DNA of 64,000 nt from a bacterium (GCA_023664305.1 JAMPFT010000019.1:1-64000); one strand, 5' to 3'; shown: positions 52,168 to 61,231, numbered from the stretch's first letter. Notes: generated by a model from the letters alone, not told the origin. Numbers and translations are program-made.

Positions 52168-53385
52168 TTGGAATACACGGAGTTGAAAAAGGAACTGCGG
52201 AAAAAAGTGCAGGAGAGAATGGATTACCTGAAGGATCTTTCCGATGGAGAGGTGGAAGAGGCGATAGACGAGGTGCTTTTGGGAGAAGCAAGCCTTGTGA
52301 CATATCCGGTGGAGCTGCGCAGACGGTTGAAAAAGGAACTGTTCGATTCCCTGAGGCGGCTGGATATCCTGCAAATCTTTGTGGAGGACAGTTCTGTGAC
52401 AGAAATTATGATCAACGGAACAGATCACATTTTTGTGGAGCGAAACGGGAGGCTGCAGGAGCTGGCCGTGGGATTTGACTCGCTGGAAAAGCTGCAGGAT
52501 GTGATCCAGAAGATCGTCGCAGGCTGCAACCGGGTGGTAAACGAGGCGTCTCCTATCGTGGACGCCAGACTGCCGGACGGATCCAGGGTCAACGTCGTCA
52601 TGAATCCGGTTGCCCTGAACGGTCCGATCGTCACAATCAGACGCTTTCCGGATCAGCCGATCACGATGGAATGGCTGATCCGAAGACATTCTGTTTCCGC
52701 AGAAGCGGCGGAGTTTCTGGAAAAGCTGGTGAAGGCCGGTTACAACATATTTGTCAGCGGCGGTACGGGGAGCGGGAAAACCACGTTTCTGAATGCGCTG
52801 TCACAGTTTATTCCCTCCGAGGAAAGGGTGATTACCATTGAGGACAGCGCAGAACTGCAGCTTCGCGGACTTCCGAATCTGGTGCGTCTGGAGACCAGAA
52901 ACGGCAATGTGGAAGGATGCCGGGAAATCACCGTGAGAGAACTGATCCGATCGTCGCTGCGGATGAGGCCTGACCGTATCGTGGTCGGGGAGGTCCGCGG
53001 GGCGGAGGCGGTAGATATGCTGCAATGTATGAATACGGGACACGACGGAAGTATGTCTACCGGCCATGCCAACAGCGGAAGAGATATGCTTTCCCGGCTG
53101 GAAAATATGGTACTGATGGGTATGGAGCTGCCGCTTGCGGCGGTGCGGCAGCAGATCGCGTCCGGGCTGGATATCATCGTGCATCTGGGGCGGCTCAGGG
53201 ATAAGTCGAGGAGAGTGCTGGAGATCACGGAGGTTCTGGAGTGCAGAAACGGCGAAATTGAGTTGAATCCGTTGTTTGAATTTGAGGAGACAGGAGAGGA
53301 AAGTGACGGAAGTATTGTCGGAAAACTTAAGGAAAAAGGGAGGCTGCAGCGGGAAAACAAGCTTAGAGCGGCAGGACTATCATAA
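52168..53385 (+). CDS. CpaF/TadA family secretion ATPase
   Basis: TTG 52168 behind GGAGGCGG gives 405 residues. Walker A GGTGSGKT (198-205), the Asp and His boxes (TIEDSAELQL, TGHDGSMSTGHAN) and Walker B-like RIVVGEVRGAEA are all in place. This hexameric ATPase drives Flp pilus assembly. The gene's last 83 bp overlap the start chosen for the TadB-like gene. Confidence 0.93.
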   Translation: MEYTELKKELRKKVQERMDYLKDLSDGEVEEAIDEVLLGEASLVTYPVELRRRLKKELFDSLRRLDILQIFVEDSSVTEIMINGTDHIFVERNGRLQELAVGFDSLEKLQDVIQKIVAGCNRVVNEASPIVDARLPDGSRVNVVMNPVALNGPIVTIRRFPDQPITMEWLIRRHSVSAEAAEFLEKLVKAGYNIFVSGGTGSGKTTFLNALSQFIPSEERVITIEDSAELQLRGLPNLVRLETRNGNVEGCREITVRELIRSSLRMRPDRIVVGEVRGAEAVDMLQCMNTGHDGSMSTGHANSGRDMLSRLENMVLMGMELPLAAVRQQIASGLDIIVHLGRLRDKSRRVLEITEVLECRNGEIELNPLFEFEETGEESDGSIVGKLKEKGRLQRENKLRAAGLS

Positions 53386-54121
53386 ATACCGATGGAGGAA
53401 TACGGAGCTGGCGGCCGCCGTATTAACGGCGGCGGGAATCACGGCTTTTCTGGCGGGCTTTTTTTACCGCAGTATCTGGGCCATCCTCCCGCTTTCGCCG
53501 CTGGGAGTAATTTATTATCGCCGGATGCGCGGCGAAAGAGGGCGGCGACAGCGGGAAGAGCTTGCGGGTCAGTTTCGGGAATGCATCCTTGCTGTATCGT
53601 CGTCTCTGCAGGCAGGATATTCCGTGGAGAATGCTTTTTTGGAGAGCGAGCGGGACATGATCCAGATGTTTGGCGGGGATGCGCTGATCTGCAGCGAACT
53701 GAAGCTGATACGGAGAGGCCTGAATATTAATATTTCTCTGGAGGAGCTGCTGGCGGATCTTGGGAACCGGAGCGGATGTGAGGAGATCGGGCAGTTTGCG
53801 GAGGTGTTTTCCATCGCAAAAAGAAACGGCGGCAATATGGCGGAAATTATCAACAGCTCCTCTGAACTGATCGGAAGAAAAATAGAGCTTAAACGGGAGC
53901 TGGAGATCCTTCTCGGCGGGAAAAGGATGGAACTGGCGATCATGAAACTGATGCCCTTTTTTATCCTGTTCTACATAGAAATTTCCAATGCGGGATATTT
54001 TGATATGCTCTATCACAATTGGAGGGGAGTCCTGATTATGACAGGGTGTCTTGCGCTCTATCTCGGGGCGTATGCGATCGGCGAGGCGGTGCTTGGGCAT
54101 ATGTGGAAGGAAATGGAATAG
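53303..54121 (+). CDS. TadB-like type II secretion F domain protein
   Basis: About 272 residues with two N-terminal membrane helices, a GSPII_F helical domain (ECILAVSSSLQAGYSVENAF, NGGNMAEIINSSSELI) and two C-terminal helices. TadB and TadC form the inner-membrane platform of the pilus. The start is uncertain: GTG 53303 has AGGAGAGGAAA before it, while TTG 53276 has none. It overlaps cpaF in another frame. Confidence 0.85.
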   Translation: MTEVLSENLRKKGGCSGKTSLERQDYHKYRWRNTELAAAVLTAAGITAFLAGFFYRSIWAILPLSPLGVIYYRRMRGERGRRQREELAGQFRECILAVSSSLQAGYSVENAFLESERDMIQMFGGDALICSELKLIRRGLNINISLEELLADLGNRSGCEEIGQFAEVFSIAKRNGGNMAEIINSSSELIGRKIELKRELEILLGGKRMELAIMKLMPFFILFYIEISNAGYFDMLYHNWRGVLIMTGCLALYLGAYAIGEAVLGHMWKEME

Positions 54122-54132
54122 GGGGTATAAGA

Positions 54133-55470
54133 ATGCGAAAAACGACGGTGTTTCTTTATGAGCGGATTCGCAGAAGCGGGCTTCCGCTGTTTCGGAAGGT
54201 TCAGGTAGAAAATGATCTGGCGCAGCTGCATCCCGGAGAGAAATTGGAGGGCGTGAGGGCGGAGTATTACGGTAAAAAGCTGGCGCTTTTTCTGGCGGTT
54301 ATTCTGGCAGGGAGTTTCTTAGGAGGCGCCGTAAAGCTGACGGCTTACAGAAACGCCTCTTTGGACGGAGAGAGAATCATTTACAGGGGAAGCCGCGAGA
54401 GCGGAGAACGGCAGCTTTGGCTGGAGGCGGACAACGGAAGCGGTAAAAGGAGTTTTCAGATAGCGGTGCAGCCCAGAGAACTGACCGAAGAAGAGGCAGT
54501 CGAACTGTCCGATTCGTTTCTGAACGGTTTGGAACGCTATATCTTAAACGGCAATGAAGATCTTCAGCATATTACCGCGGATCTGAATCTGAAGGAGGAA
54601 TACGGCGGATTTCCGTTCGAAGTAATCTGGGAGAGCAGCAGGCAGGACATCATCGACAACGAGGGAAGGGTTGCCGCGGTGGAAGCCCCTGTCGTTTTGG
54701 AATTGAAAATCAGACTGATCTGCGGCGGGTGGGAGAGGACGGAGACAATTTCCGTGACCGCAGCGCCGGTCGCCCTCACAGAGGAAGAGCGAGCGTATGC
54801 GGAATTGGAGGAGTTTCTTTTGAAGACAGAGCGGGAGAGCCGGGATGAGGAGGTGTTGCTGCTGCCGGAAGAGTGGGAGGGGCAGAAAATAGTTTGGAGC
54901 CTGCGGACGGAGGATTACAGCGCTTATATCTGGGGAGCGACTCCGGCGGTGGCAGTGCTGCTTAACCTGTTTAAGGATAAAGACCTGCACGGAGAAGTGG
55001 AGAAGAGAAGAAAAAGCCTGCGGCGCGAGTACCCGGAACTGGTCTATAAGCTTTTGCTCTATATGGGCGCGGGAATGAACATACAGGGGGCATTTCGAAA
55101 AATTGCGGCAGACTATGAAAAAAAGAAGCGTCAGAGCGGCAGGATAAAACAGAGCTTTGAGGAGGTGCAGTACACTTGCCGGGAGCTTCAGGGAGGCGTG
55201 TCGGAGGGCGGCGCTTACGAGCATTTTGGAAAAAGGGCGGGTTCGCGGGAATATATAAGGCTCGGCACATTGTTAGGCCAGAATCTGAAGAGAGGAAACA
55301 CTACGCTTTTGGAGCGTCTCCGTGAAGAGGCGGAGAAGGCTTCCGGGGAAAGCCTGCAGCAGGTCAGAAAGCTGGGGGAGGAAGCGGGGACGAAGTTACT
55401 GTTTCCCATGGTAATGATGCTTGCCGTGGTGATGATTATGATTATGCTTCCGGCGTTTGGGACAATATGA
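54133..55470 (+). CDS. TadC-like platform protein with an inserted extracytoplasmic domain
   Basis: ATG 54133 gives 445 residues. After the first membrane helix (about 50-70) a large soluble part (about 75-250) contains sheet-rich, Ig-like sequence (LNLKEEYGGFPFEVIWESS, FQIAVQPREL). Another helix and a GSPII_F-like domain follow (LLLYMGAGMNIQGAFRKIAADY), then a final helix. The usual TadC lacks such a large insert. It ends where a purine-rich repeat begins. Confidence 0.8.
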   Translation: MRKTTVFLYERIRRSGLPLFRKVQVENDLAQLHPGEKLEGVRAEYYGKKLALFLAVILAGSFLGGAVKLTAYRNASLDGERIIYRGSRESGERQLWLEADNGSGKRSFQIAVQPRELTEEEAVELSDSFLNGLERYILNGNEDLQHITADLNLKEEYGGFPFEVIWESSRQDIIDNEGRVAAVEAPVVLELKIRLICGGWERTETISVTAAPVALTEEERAYAELEEFLLKTERESRDEEVLLLPEEWEGQKIVWSLRTEDYSAYIWGATPAVAVLLNLFKDKDLHGEVEKRRKSLRREYPELVYKLLLYMGAGMNIQGAFRKIAADYEKKKRQSGRIKQSFEEVQYTCRELQGGVSEGGAYEHFGKRAGSREYIRLGTLLGQNLKRGNTTLLERLREEAEKASGESLQQVRKLGEEAGTKLLFPMVMMLAVVMIMIMLPAFGTI

Positions 55471-55479
55471 CGCGGGAGA

Positions 55480-55722
55480 AAAGAAGAGGGAAAAGAAAAG
55501 AGGAAAAGGGGCAGACGGAAAAAAAGCAGAGAAGAAAAAGCGGAAGGGAAAAGCAGAACGGGAAAACAAAGAGGAAAAGGGCAGAGAAGAAAAAGCGGGA
55601 GGGAAAAGCAGGACGGGAAAACAAAGAGGAAAAGGGCAGAGAAGAAAAGCGGAAGGGAAACGGCAGAAGAGAAGAAAAAGGCAGAAGGGAAAAACAGAAG
55701 ACAAGGGAAAGGAGAAAAACAA
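55480..55722 (+). repeat. Polypurine tract with 55-bp repeats
   Basis: About 240 bp are nearly all A and G on this strand. Units beginning GCAGAGAAGAAAA start at 55526, 55581 and 55636 (period 55 bp, the third incomplete). The ATG at 55467 overlaps the TadC stop and stays open for 98 codons, but the product is pure Lys/Arg/Glu and the period is not a multiple of three, so I treat it as non-coding. Confidence 0.85.
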
Positions 55723-55926
55723 ATGAGAGAACAGACGGAAAGGAAAGAAACATCGCAGCTTAAAGGATTAAGGCATCTGATCAGAGAGGAGGACGGTATG
55801 GGAACCGTTGAGGTGATACTGATCATCGTTGTCCTGGTAGGGCTGGTAATTCTGTTTAAGGGTCAGATTACAAAAATTATCAATAATCTTTTCGACAAAA
55901 TCACCACACAGACAGAGAAGATATAA
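55723..55926 (+). CDS. Flp1-type IVb pilin
   Basis: A 67-residue prepilin. A charged leader (1-25) ends at EEDGMG, followed by TVEVILIIVVLVGLVILF, the Glu at position +5 after the cleavage Gly and the hydrophobic pilin helix. The short tail is polar. GGGAAAGGAG precedes the start, at the end of the polypurine tract. It should be the main subunit of the Tad pilus after cleavage by TadV. Confidence 0.88.
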   Translation: MREQTERKETSQLKGLRHLIREEDGMGTVEVILIIVVLVGLVILFKGQITKIINNLFDKITTQTEKI

Positions 55927-57366
55927 ATGAGAAGAAAAGAAGCATATCTGACAGTGTATCTGGCGCTGTGTCTGCCGTTGATCCTGTCGTTATATCTGAC
56001 CCTGATAGACGGAGTAAGGCGCAACGGAGCGGGACTTGAAGCTGTGTGCGTCACGGAGGCGGGGATTCAGAGCATTATGGCGGAATACCACAGGGAGCTT
56101 TTGGAGCAATACAATCTTTTTGCGATCGATTCTTCCTACGGCTCCGCCGTGTCGGGCAGGGGAAACACCGAAGAACACCTACGGCAATATATTGAGATGA
56201 ATCTGAGTCTTGACGATGTGCTGCTGTCGGAGTATCTGTATCGGGATTTCTTCGGATTGCAGCTCGAAAGCGCAGAACTGACCGGCGTGTCGCTTTTGAC
56301 GGACGGGGCGGGAGCTGTGTTTCGGAACAGGTCAATAGAAGCGGTCAGGGACGATATCGGACTGCGCCTCCTGGAAGAAATAAGCGGCTGGCTTGAAGTG
56401 ATCGAGATCAACGGACTTGATACAACAGAGGCGGAAGAGATAAAAAAGGAGCTGGATGAAAAAATTCAGGAGTATAACGGCGTAGAGGTTCAGATTTCGG
56501 AAGAAGAAAGCGTCTGCGCAGAGATCGAAAATCCTACCGAACTGCTGGAAGGCAAGCGGCGTCTCGGTATTTTGAAGCTGGTGCTGGAAGAACAGGATAA
56601 TGTGTCGGAGACCGTGCTGAACAGTGGGAACCTGATCATGAGCCGTATGGAGAGGGAGAATGTCAGCAGGGGAAACCTGGAGCCGGAAGCGTCTGACGGT
56701 CTGACCGACCGTTTTCTGTTCCAGGAGTATCTGCTCCGCTATATGGGACGCTACGGAAACGAAAACAGACAGGGAGCGCTTTGTTATCAGGTGGAATATC
56801 TGATTGCGGGCAATGACAGCGACGCGGAAAATCTGAGACTCGTGGCAGAAAGAATCTGCGCTGTGCGTGAGGCGGCAAATGCGCTTTTCCTCTTTACGGA
56901 CAAAGAAAAATATCTGGAGATTCAGACCGCTGCAGCCGTGGTGTGCGGACTGCTCGCCCTGCCCGCATTGACCGCGCTTGTAGAGATGGCTATTTTGTTC
57001 GGATGGGCCTATGCGGAGAGTATCTACGACGTGAAAGCTCTGCTGTCAGGCGGCAAAGTCCCCTTGCTGAAGAGCGCAGACAGCTGGCACTACAGTCTGG
57101 AAGCGGCGCTGCAGGGAGAGCTGAACGATGAGGCAGAGGGCAAAGAAGGGCTTTCCTATCAGGACTATCTGCGAGTGCTTATGATGCTAACGCCCCTTGA
57201 CGCGCTGACGGGGCGGGCCATGAATATGGTGGAGGCGGATATCCGAAAAACGCCGGGAAACAGCAATTTTCGGCTGGATGCCTGCATAGACAGGCTGGAG
57301 ACCTGCGTATGTATCCGCAGCGTTTTCGGTTACCGGTTTCAGATACAGAGAAGCAGGGCGTATTGA
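55927..57366 (+). CDS. DUF5702-type Tad-locus envelope protein
   Basis: The gene starts directly after the pilin stop. The 479-residue product has an N-terminal hydrophobic, TadE/F-like segment (LTVYLALCLPLILSLYLTL), a long Glu-rich extracytoplasmic part and another hydrophobic patch (about 330-365). DUF5702 proteins occur in clostridial Tad loci and probably act as minor pseudopilins or periplasm-side scaffolds. The family name is given from gene context and look. Confidence 0.72.
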   Translation: MRRKEAYLTVYLALCLPLILSLYLTLIDGVRRNGAGLEAVCVTEAGIQSIMAEYHRELLEQYNLFAIDSSYGSAVSGRGNTEEHLRQYIEMNLSLDDVLLSEYLYRDFFGLQLESAELTGVSLLTDGAGAVFRNRSIEAVRDDIGLRLLEEISGWLEVIEINGLDTTEAEEIKKELDEKIQEYNGVEVQISEEESVCAEIENPTELLEGKRRLGILKLVLEEQDNVSETVLNSGNLIMSRMERENVSRGNLEPEASDGLTDRFLFQEYLLRYMGRYGNENRQGALCYQVEYLIAGNDSDAENLRLVAERICAVREAANALFLFTDKEKYLEIQTAAAVVCGLLALPALTALVEMAILFGWAYAESIYDVKALLSGGKVPLLKSADSWHYSLEAALQGELNDEAEGKEGLSYQDYLRVLMMLTPLDALTGRAMNMVEADIRKTPGNSNFRLDACIDRLETCVCIRSVFGYRFQIQRSRAY

Positions 57367-57382
57367 CGGGAGGTGAACGGTG

Positions 57383-58378
57383 ATGGCTTCCTTATGGAGC
57401 GGCGCATTTGAAAGAACACCCCTTTCAAATGTTGAATTAAGGTCCGCTGAAGCGGACAAGGGGTACAGAAAAGAAATGAAACTATTAACCCAAAACCCTT
57501 CTCCGACAAATCACAAAAAGACGTCTGGTTCTGCCCGGAACCTGAGAAAAAATCCCCTATGGAAAAAAGTATTACCGCGCCGGACCATAGGGAGGCTATC
57601 ACCGTTTACCTTACCGTTCATGAGGGCGGGAGCAGGAGTCACCGTGGAGGCGGCGATCGTTCTGCCGATTTGTCTGTTTTTTCTGATCAATCTGGGGAGC
57701 GCCGTTGAAATGATCCGCCTTCACAATAATTTGCAGATGGCGCTGTGGGACGCGGGAAGCAGACTGGCGCTGTACGGATATGAACAGTCGGAAAATGAGG
57801 CCGCATCGTGGGTTTCCGGTTTTTATATCAAAAACAGGATATTGGACTATCTGGGTGAAAACTATCTTGATGCTTCGCCGCTTACCGCAGGGGAAAAAAG
57901 CCTGCAGCTGTGGGAGAGCGACATGCTGGAGGGAGACCGGCTGGATATCCGTCTGACTTATTCCGTGGGCCCGGCAATTTCCCTGACGGGATTCCGAATG
58001 TTTCGTATGGCGAACCGCTACACGGTTCATCTGTGGAACGGATACGACCTGACGGAAAACGCGGAAGAAGTACAGATTGTATACATGACGGAAAACGGAA
58101 GAGTCTATCATAAGGACAGAAACTGTACACATTTACGGCTGTCGGTTCAGGCCGTCGCGCGAGAGTCGGTCGATCAGGCAAGAAACCGGTGGGGAGGCCG
58201 TTACAGCGCCTGTGAAAAATGCGCGGAGGCGTCGCTGCCGGATATACTGTATGTGACAGTGGAAGGGGCAAGATATCACTGGCGGGACGACTGCCCCGGG
58301 CTGAAACGCACCGTGCTGTCCGTGCCGCTGACGGAGGCTGCAGATTATCCCTGCTGCAGCCGCTGCGGTGGCGGATGA
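57383..58378 (+). CDS. TadE-like pseudopilin with long leader and C-terminal Cys motifs
   Basis: The product is 331 residues. A pilin-like core starts at GVTVEAAIVLPICLFFLI, with the Glu near residue 89. TadE proteins normally start only a few residues before that, so about 80 extra N-terminal residues are present; the DNA encoding them contains palindromes (see 57405-57592). The C-terminus has two copies of a YH-x-D-C-x-L ... C-x2-C motif (NCTHLRLSVQAV/CEKCA and DCPGLKRTV/CSRCG), a possible metal site. GGGAGGTGAACG precedes the start. Confidence 0.8.
   Translation: MASLWSGAFERTPLSNVELRSAEADKGYRKEMKLLTQNPSPTNHKKTSGSARNLRKNPLWKKVLPRRTIGRLSPFTLPFMRAGAGVTVEAAIVLPICLFFLINLGSAVEMIRLHNNLQMALWDAGSRLALYGYEQSENEAASWVSGFYIKNRILDYLGENYLDASPLTAGEKSLQLWESDMLEGDRLDIRLTYSVGPAISLTGFRMFRMANRYTVHLWNGYDLTENAEEVQIVYMTENGRVYHKDRNCTHLRLSVQAVARESVDQARNRWGGRYSACEKCAEASLPDILYVTVEGARYHWRDDCPGLKRTVLSVPLTEAADYPCCSRCGGG
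57405..57592 (+). repeat. Palindrome-rich insertion in the TadE-like leader
   Basis: Three hairpins lie in about 190 bp: CATTTGAAA/TTTCAAATG (57405-57431), GTCCGC-TGAA-GCGGAC (57442-57457) and CCCTATGG/CCATAGGG (57555-57592). The frame stays open through them. This looks like an inserted structured element that has become coding. Confidence 0.55.
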
Positions 58379-58465
58379 CGGGTGCGGCAGGGAAAAAGGA
58401 AGCTGTAAAGCACCGCTGCGGTGGCGGATGACGGGTGCGGCAGGGAAAAAGAAAGCTGTAAAGCG
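58360..58465 (+). repeat. 53-bp tandem duplication
   Basis: Two 53-bp units (58360-58412 and 58413-58465) differ by one base. The TadE-like stop codon lies in the first unit, so the second is non-coding. Confidence 0.9.
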
Positions 58466-58528
58466 CCGTCGCGGGGGCGGAAACCAGGCGCGGCGACATC
58501 GGGAAAGGGAAAAACGAGGAGGAATAAG

Positions 58529-58966
58529 ATGTGGAAGAATCTATTGATCGTAGGCTGGCTGGCAATATTGAGTCTGTGCGACATCAGAAAGAAAAGCGTT
58601 CCGATATGGCTGCTTTGGCTGGGAGCGGCGCTGGCCGGAGGAATCCTGGTGTGCGGCGGCGAGGGAGAACCGATACGCATACTGTCTGTCCTCAGGGCGC
58701 TCATCCCCGGGGCATTGCTTTTTCTTCTGGCGGCAGGGACGGGAAAAGCAGGGTGCGCGGACGGAATTATACTTATGATTCTGGGGGTCGCCGGGGGATA
58801 TAAAAACTGTCTGATGATCTGCATGGGAAGCCTGTTTTTGGCGGCGCTGGTTTCCGGGGTCCTTTTGCTGACGAAGCGGGTAACCAGAAATACGAAAGTC
58901 CCGTTTGTGCCCTTTATGACGGCAGGCTGGCTGATAATGATCTGCGGAAGAGGAGGTGTTCTGTAA
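58529..58966 (+). CDS. Second prepilin-peptidase-like membrane protein
   Basis: ATG 58529 behind GAGGAGGAATAAG gives 145 residues with four or five helices. LCDIRKKSVP and GCADGIIL sit where the two A24 catalytic aspartates (D-x-R-IP and G-x-GD) belong; the second motif reads GCAD rather than GAGD. It may process the TadE-like proteins or be a divergent, possibly weaker, copy of TadV. Confidence 0.75.
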   Translation: MWKNLLIVGWLAILSLCDIRKKSVPIWLLWLGAALAGGILVCGGEGEPIRILSVLRALIPGALLFLLAAGTGKAGCADGIILMILGVAGGYKNCLMICMGSLFLAALVSGVLLLTKRVTRNTKVPFVPFMTAGWLIMICGRGGVL

Positions 58967-58967
58967 A

Positions 58968-59417
58968 GTGAGGAGAAGCAATGCCTATTTTACGGTGGAA
59001 GCTGCGATCATCTTTCCCCTTGTGACGGGAGCGCTGATCCTGATGATTTTTCTTTTTGTTTTTCAATATGACAGATGTTTGCTGGAACAGGATATAAGTC
59101 TGTTGACGCTGTATGCTGCAACCTTGGAGGCGGATAATACGCAGGACGCCGCCGAACTGATCAGACGCAGGGCGGCGGAGTTGTCAAAGGAAAAGTATAT
59201 TGCGTGGGAGCCGGATGAACTGCGGATTACCCTAAAGGAAAGCGGGGTGAGGATATCCGGCGCCGGGAGACTGACATTTCCTTTGCCGGGATGGAATTTT
59301 TTTGACGCAGAGAACGGGTGGAAAGCTAATGTTCTGCGTGAATCGGCGCAGTTGTCCCCGGCGGATTTTATCAGGATTTATCGCAGAATACAGGAGGAAA
59401 TAACAGATGCAGACTGA
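58968..59417 (+). CDS. TadE-like pseudopilin
   Basis: GTG 58968 behind GGAGGTG starts just after the previous stop. The 149-residue product has NAYFTVEAAIIFPLVTGALIL (pilin-like helix with the conserved Glu) and a soluble alpha/beta C-terminus. It lacks the long leader and the cysteine motifs of the other TadE-like protein. It overlaps the FHA gene by 11 bp. Confidence 0.8.
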   Translation: MRRSNAYFTVEAAIIFPLVTGALILMIFLFVFQYDRCLLEQDISLLTLYAATLEADNTQDAAELIRRRAAELSKEKYIAWEPDELRITLKESGVRISGAGRLTFPLPGWNFFDAENGWKANVLRESAQLSPADFIRIYRRIQEEITDAD

Positions 59418-60525
59418 ATTTGTAAGGAGTCTTAATTGTAATTATGAGAGGATTCTGTTAGACAAAAAGCCGGAAGAAAACAGATACCAATATTGTATCC
59501 TGAGCAGAGGCGGCATCAAAGGTCTGCTGTCCTGCAGCCTGAGGTATATAAACGGATCGGCGTATCTGTATTATGATATATCGTCTAAACAGAATATGAA
59601 ACAGCTGTACAACACACGCAATATCACCAGGATGTGGGTGAAGGATTTTATGTGGAGCCTGCGGCAGATCCGGCAGGAGCTGGAGCGTTTCCTTTTGGAT
59701 GCAGGAAATCTTCTCTTTTTTCCGGAGCAGGTGTTTCAGGATCTGGAAAGCAATATTTTTTCTTTTGTGTATGTGCCCTATTATCAGGGAGATAACGGTT
59801 TCCGGCAGCTCCTGGAATTTTGGGTGGAGCATATTGATTACAACGATGAGGCGCTGGTAGAGTGCGTCTATCACATGTTTGAACAGATGGAAGAGAATGG
59901 GGACGTCTATTTCCAGACCCGTATTTTTGAGGATGCCGAGAAGCTTAACGTTTCTGCCTCGCAGAATCGGGAGGCAGGACAAAATGACGGCAGACAGACA
60001 GAAACCGGGGAGCAAGGAGGCGAGGAAGCACCGGCATTACTGCAGCCTGCGTCAGAGCAGAAAAAACATTTCTTTGGAATTTTTGACGGCAGAAGAAAGA
60101 AAAATAAGGATACGGACGTAAGCTACCAGGAGGAAAGCAATGATACGGCGGTTTACCGTGCAGTGGCGGAAGAGACCGAATACGGGGAAGAATACGGAAG
60201 AACGGTTTATATAGAGCAGAAGGTGGAGGCGAAGCAAAGGCCCAAAGAACTCTGTACGCCGTCCGGCAGGGTGCTGGCAGTGATCGACAGCCCCAGCGTG
60301 ACGTTGGGAAAGCGGAAGGGCGAGGCGGATGTGGTGCTGGATAATATGTCTGTCAGCAGACTGCATGCCCGGATCACGGAAGAAAATAATACCTTTTATA
60401 TCGAGGACCTGAACTCAACCAACGGAACGTTTAAAAACGGCCTGCGCCTGCAGCCGTATGAAAAGCGCGAACTGGAGGAAGGAGACGAGATACAGGCAGG
60501 GCGTGTGATACTGATTTTTCGATAG
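59407..60525 (+). CDS. DUF6382-type protein with FHA domain
   Basis: The 372 residues comprise an N-terminal alpha/beta domain (about 1-185), a polar linker (about 185-280) and a C-terminal FHA domain with LGKRKGEADVVLD, SVSRLHARI and DLNSTNGTFKNG. FHA domains bind phosphothreonine, so Ser/Thr kinase signalling may control the pilus. Its position at the end of the Tad operon with an 11-bp overlap supports that. The partner kinase is not in the window. Confidence 0.85.
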   Translation: MQTEFVRSLNCNYERILLDKKPEENRYQYCILSRGGIKGLLSCSLRYINGSAYLYYDISSKQNMKQLYNTRNITRMWVKDFMWSLRQIRQELERFLLDAGNLLFFPEQVFQDLESNIFSFVYVPYYQGDNGFRQLLEFWVEHIDYNDEALVECVYHMFEQMEENGDVYFQTRIFEDAEKLNVSASQNREAGQNDGRQTETGEQGGEEAPALLQPASEQKKHFFGIFDGRRKKNKDTDVSYQEESNDTAVYRAVAEETEYGEEYGRTVYIEQKVEAKQRPKELCTPSGRVLAVIDSPSVTLGKRKGEADVVLDNMSVSRLHARITEENNTFYIEDLNSTNGTFKNGLRLQPYEKRELEEGDEIQAGRVILIFR

Positions 60526-60540
60526 ACACTCTTGTACCGA

Positions 60541-60569
60541 TTGAAAAGCCGTAAAAAATATGGTATACT
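60541..60569 (+). promoter_or_regulatory. Promoter of the rhomboid gene
   Basis: TTGAAA (60541-60546), a 17-bp spacer and TATACT (60564-60569), right after the FHA gene, marking the end of the Tad operon. Confidence 0.78.
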
Positions 60570-60618
60570 TTTTACGCATGAGAAAATCGGCTTATCGGAA
60601 ATCATAGAGGTGGAAGGG

Positions 60619-61209
60619 TTGAACAGGTGGAAAGAACTGCCGATCGTCAGCGGAACGCTTGTAGCCGTTAACGTTATCGTCTATGTTTTGTGTATGTTTC
60701 CGGGAACGCGCCTGTATGCACTGGGGAATTTGAATGCCTACAGCGTTCTGTACAACAGAGAGTACGGACGGATTATATGGTCCATGTTTCTGCATAGCGA
60801 CTTGCAGCATTTATTCAACAACATGCTGATTCTCTTTTTCCTGGGCGCTATGATAGAAAAGGAGATTGGCCATCTGTGTTACGGGATTTTGTATTTCGTC
60901 TCGGGAATCGGCGGGAATCTGCTGTCTCTTTTTGTTAAAGTGATGGAAAACGGGGGAACCTATTCTATCGGAGCCAGCGGCGCGGTGTTCGGTCTGGACG
61001 GCGTGCTTTTGGCCCTGGTGGTTTTCGCCGGCCGGGAAATGCCCCGGGTGACGCCGGGGAGGGTTGTGGCGATGATCGTTCTTTCATTATACAGCGGTTT
61101 CACCGGACAAAATATCGATAATGCGGCACATGTGGGCGGGCTGATTATCGGTTTTCTGGGCGGATGCGTAGTATGCATTCTGCAGCGCAGAAGGCGCCTG
61201 GGACGGTGA
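60619..61209 (+). CDS. Rhomboid family intramembrane serine protease
   Basis: TTG 60619 behind GAGGTGGAAGGG gives 196 residues with six helices. The catalytic Ser120 lies in GASGAVFG and His171 in AAHVGG; HLFNNM carries the conserved His-Asn. It cleaves membrane proteins within the bilayer; targets are unknown. It follows the Tad operon but has its own promoter. Confidence 0.92.
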   Translation: MNRWKELPIVSGTLVAVNVIVYVLCMFPGTRLYALGNLNAYSVLYNREYGRIIWSMFLHSDLQHLFNNMLILFFLGAMIEKEIGHLCYGILYFVSGIGGNLLSLFVKVMENGGTYSIGASGAVFGLDGVLLALVVFAGREMPRVTPGRVVAMIVLSLYSGFTGQNIDNAAHVGGLIIGFLGGCVVCILQRRRRLGR

Positions 61210-61231
61210 CTGTGTTACGGGAGGTACAGGC

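Noticed and set aside
55467-55763. 98-codon Lys/Arg/Glu frame coupled to the TadC-like stop
   Set aside because: 55-bp repeat period breaks codon phase and the product is pure low complexity. Kept as a repeat, with the coding option noted.
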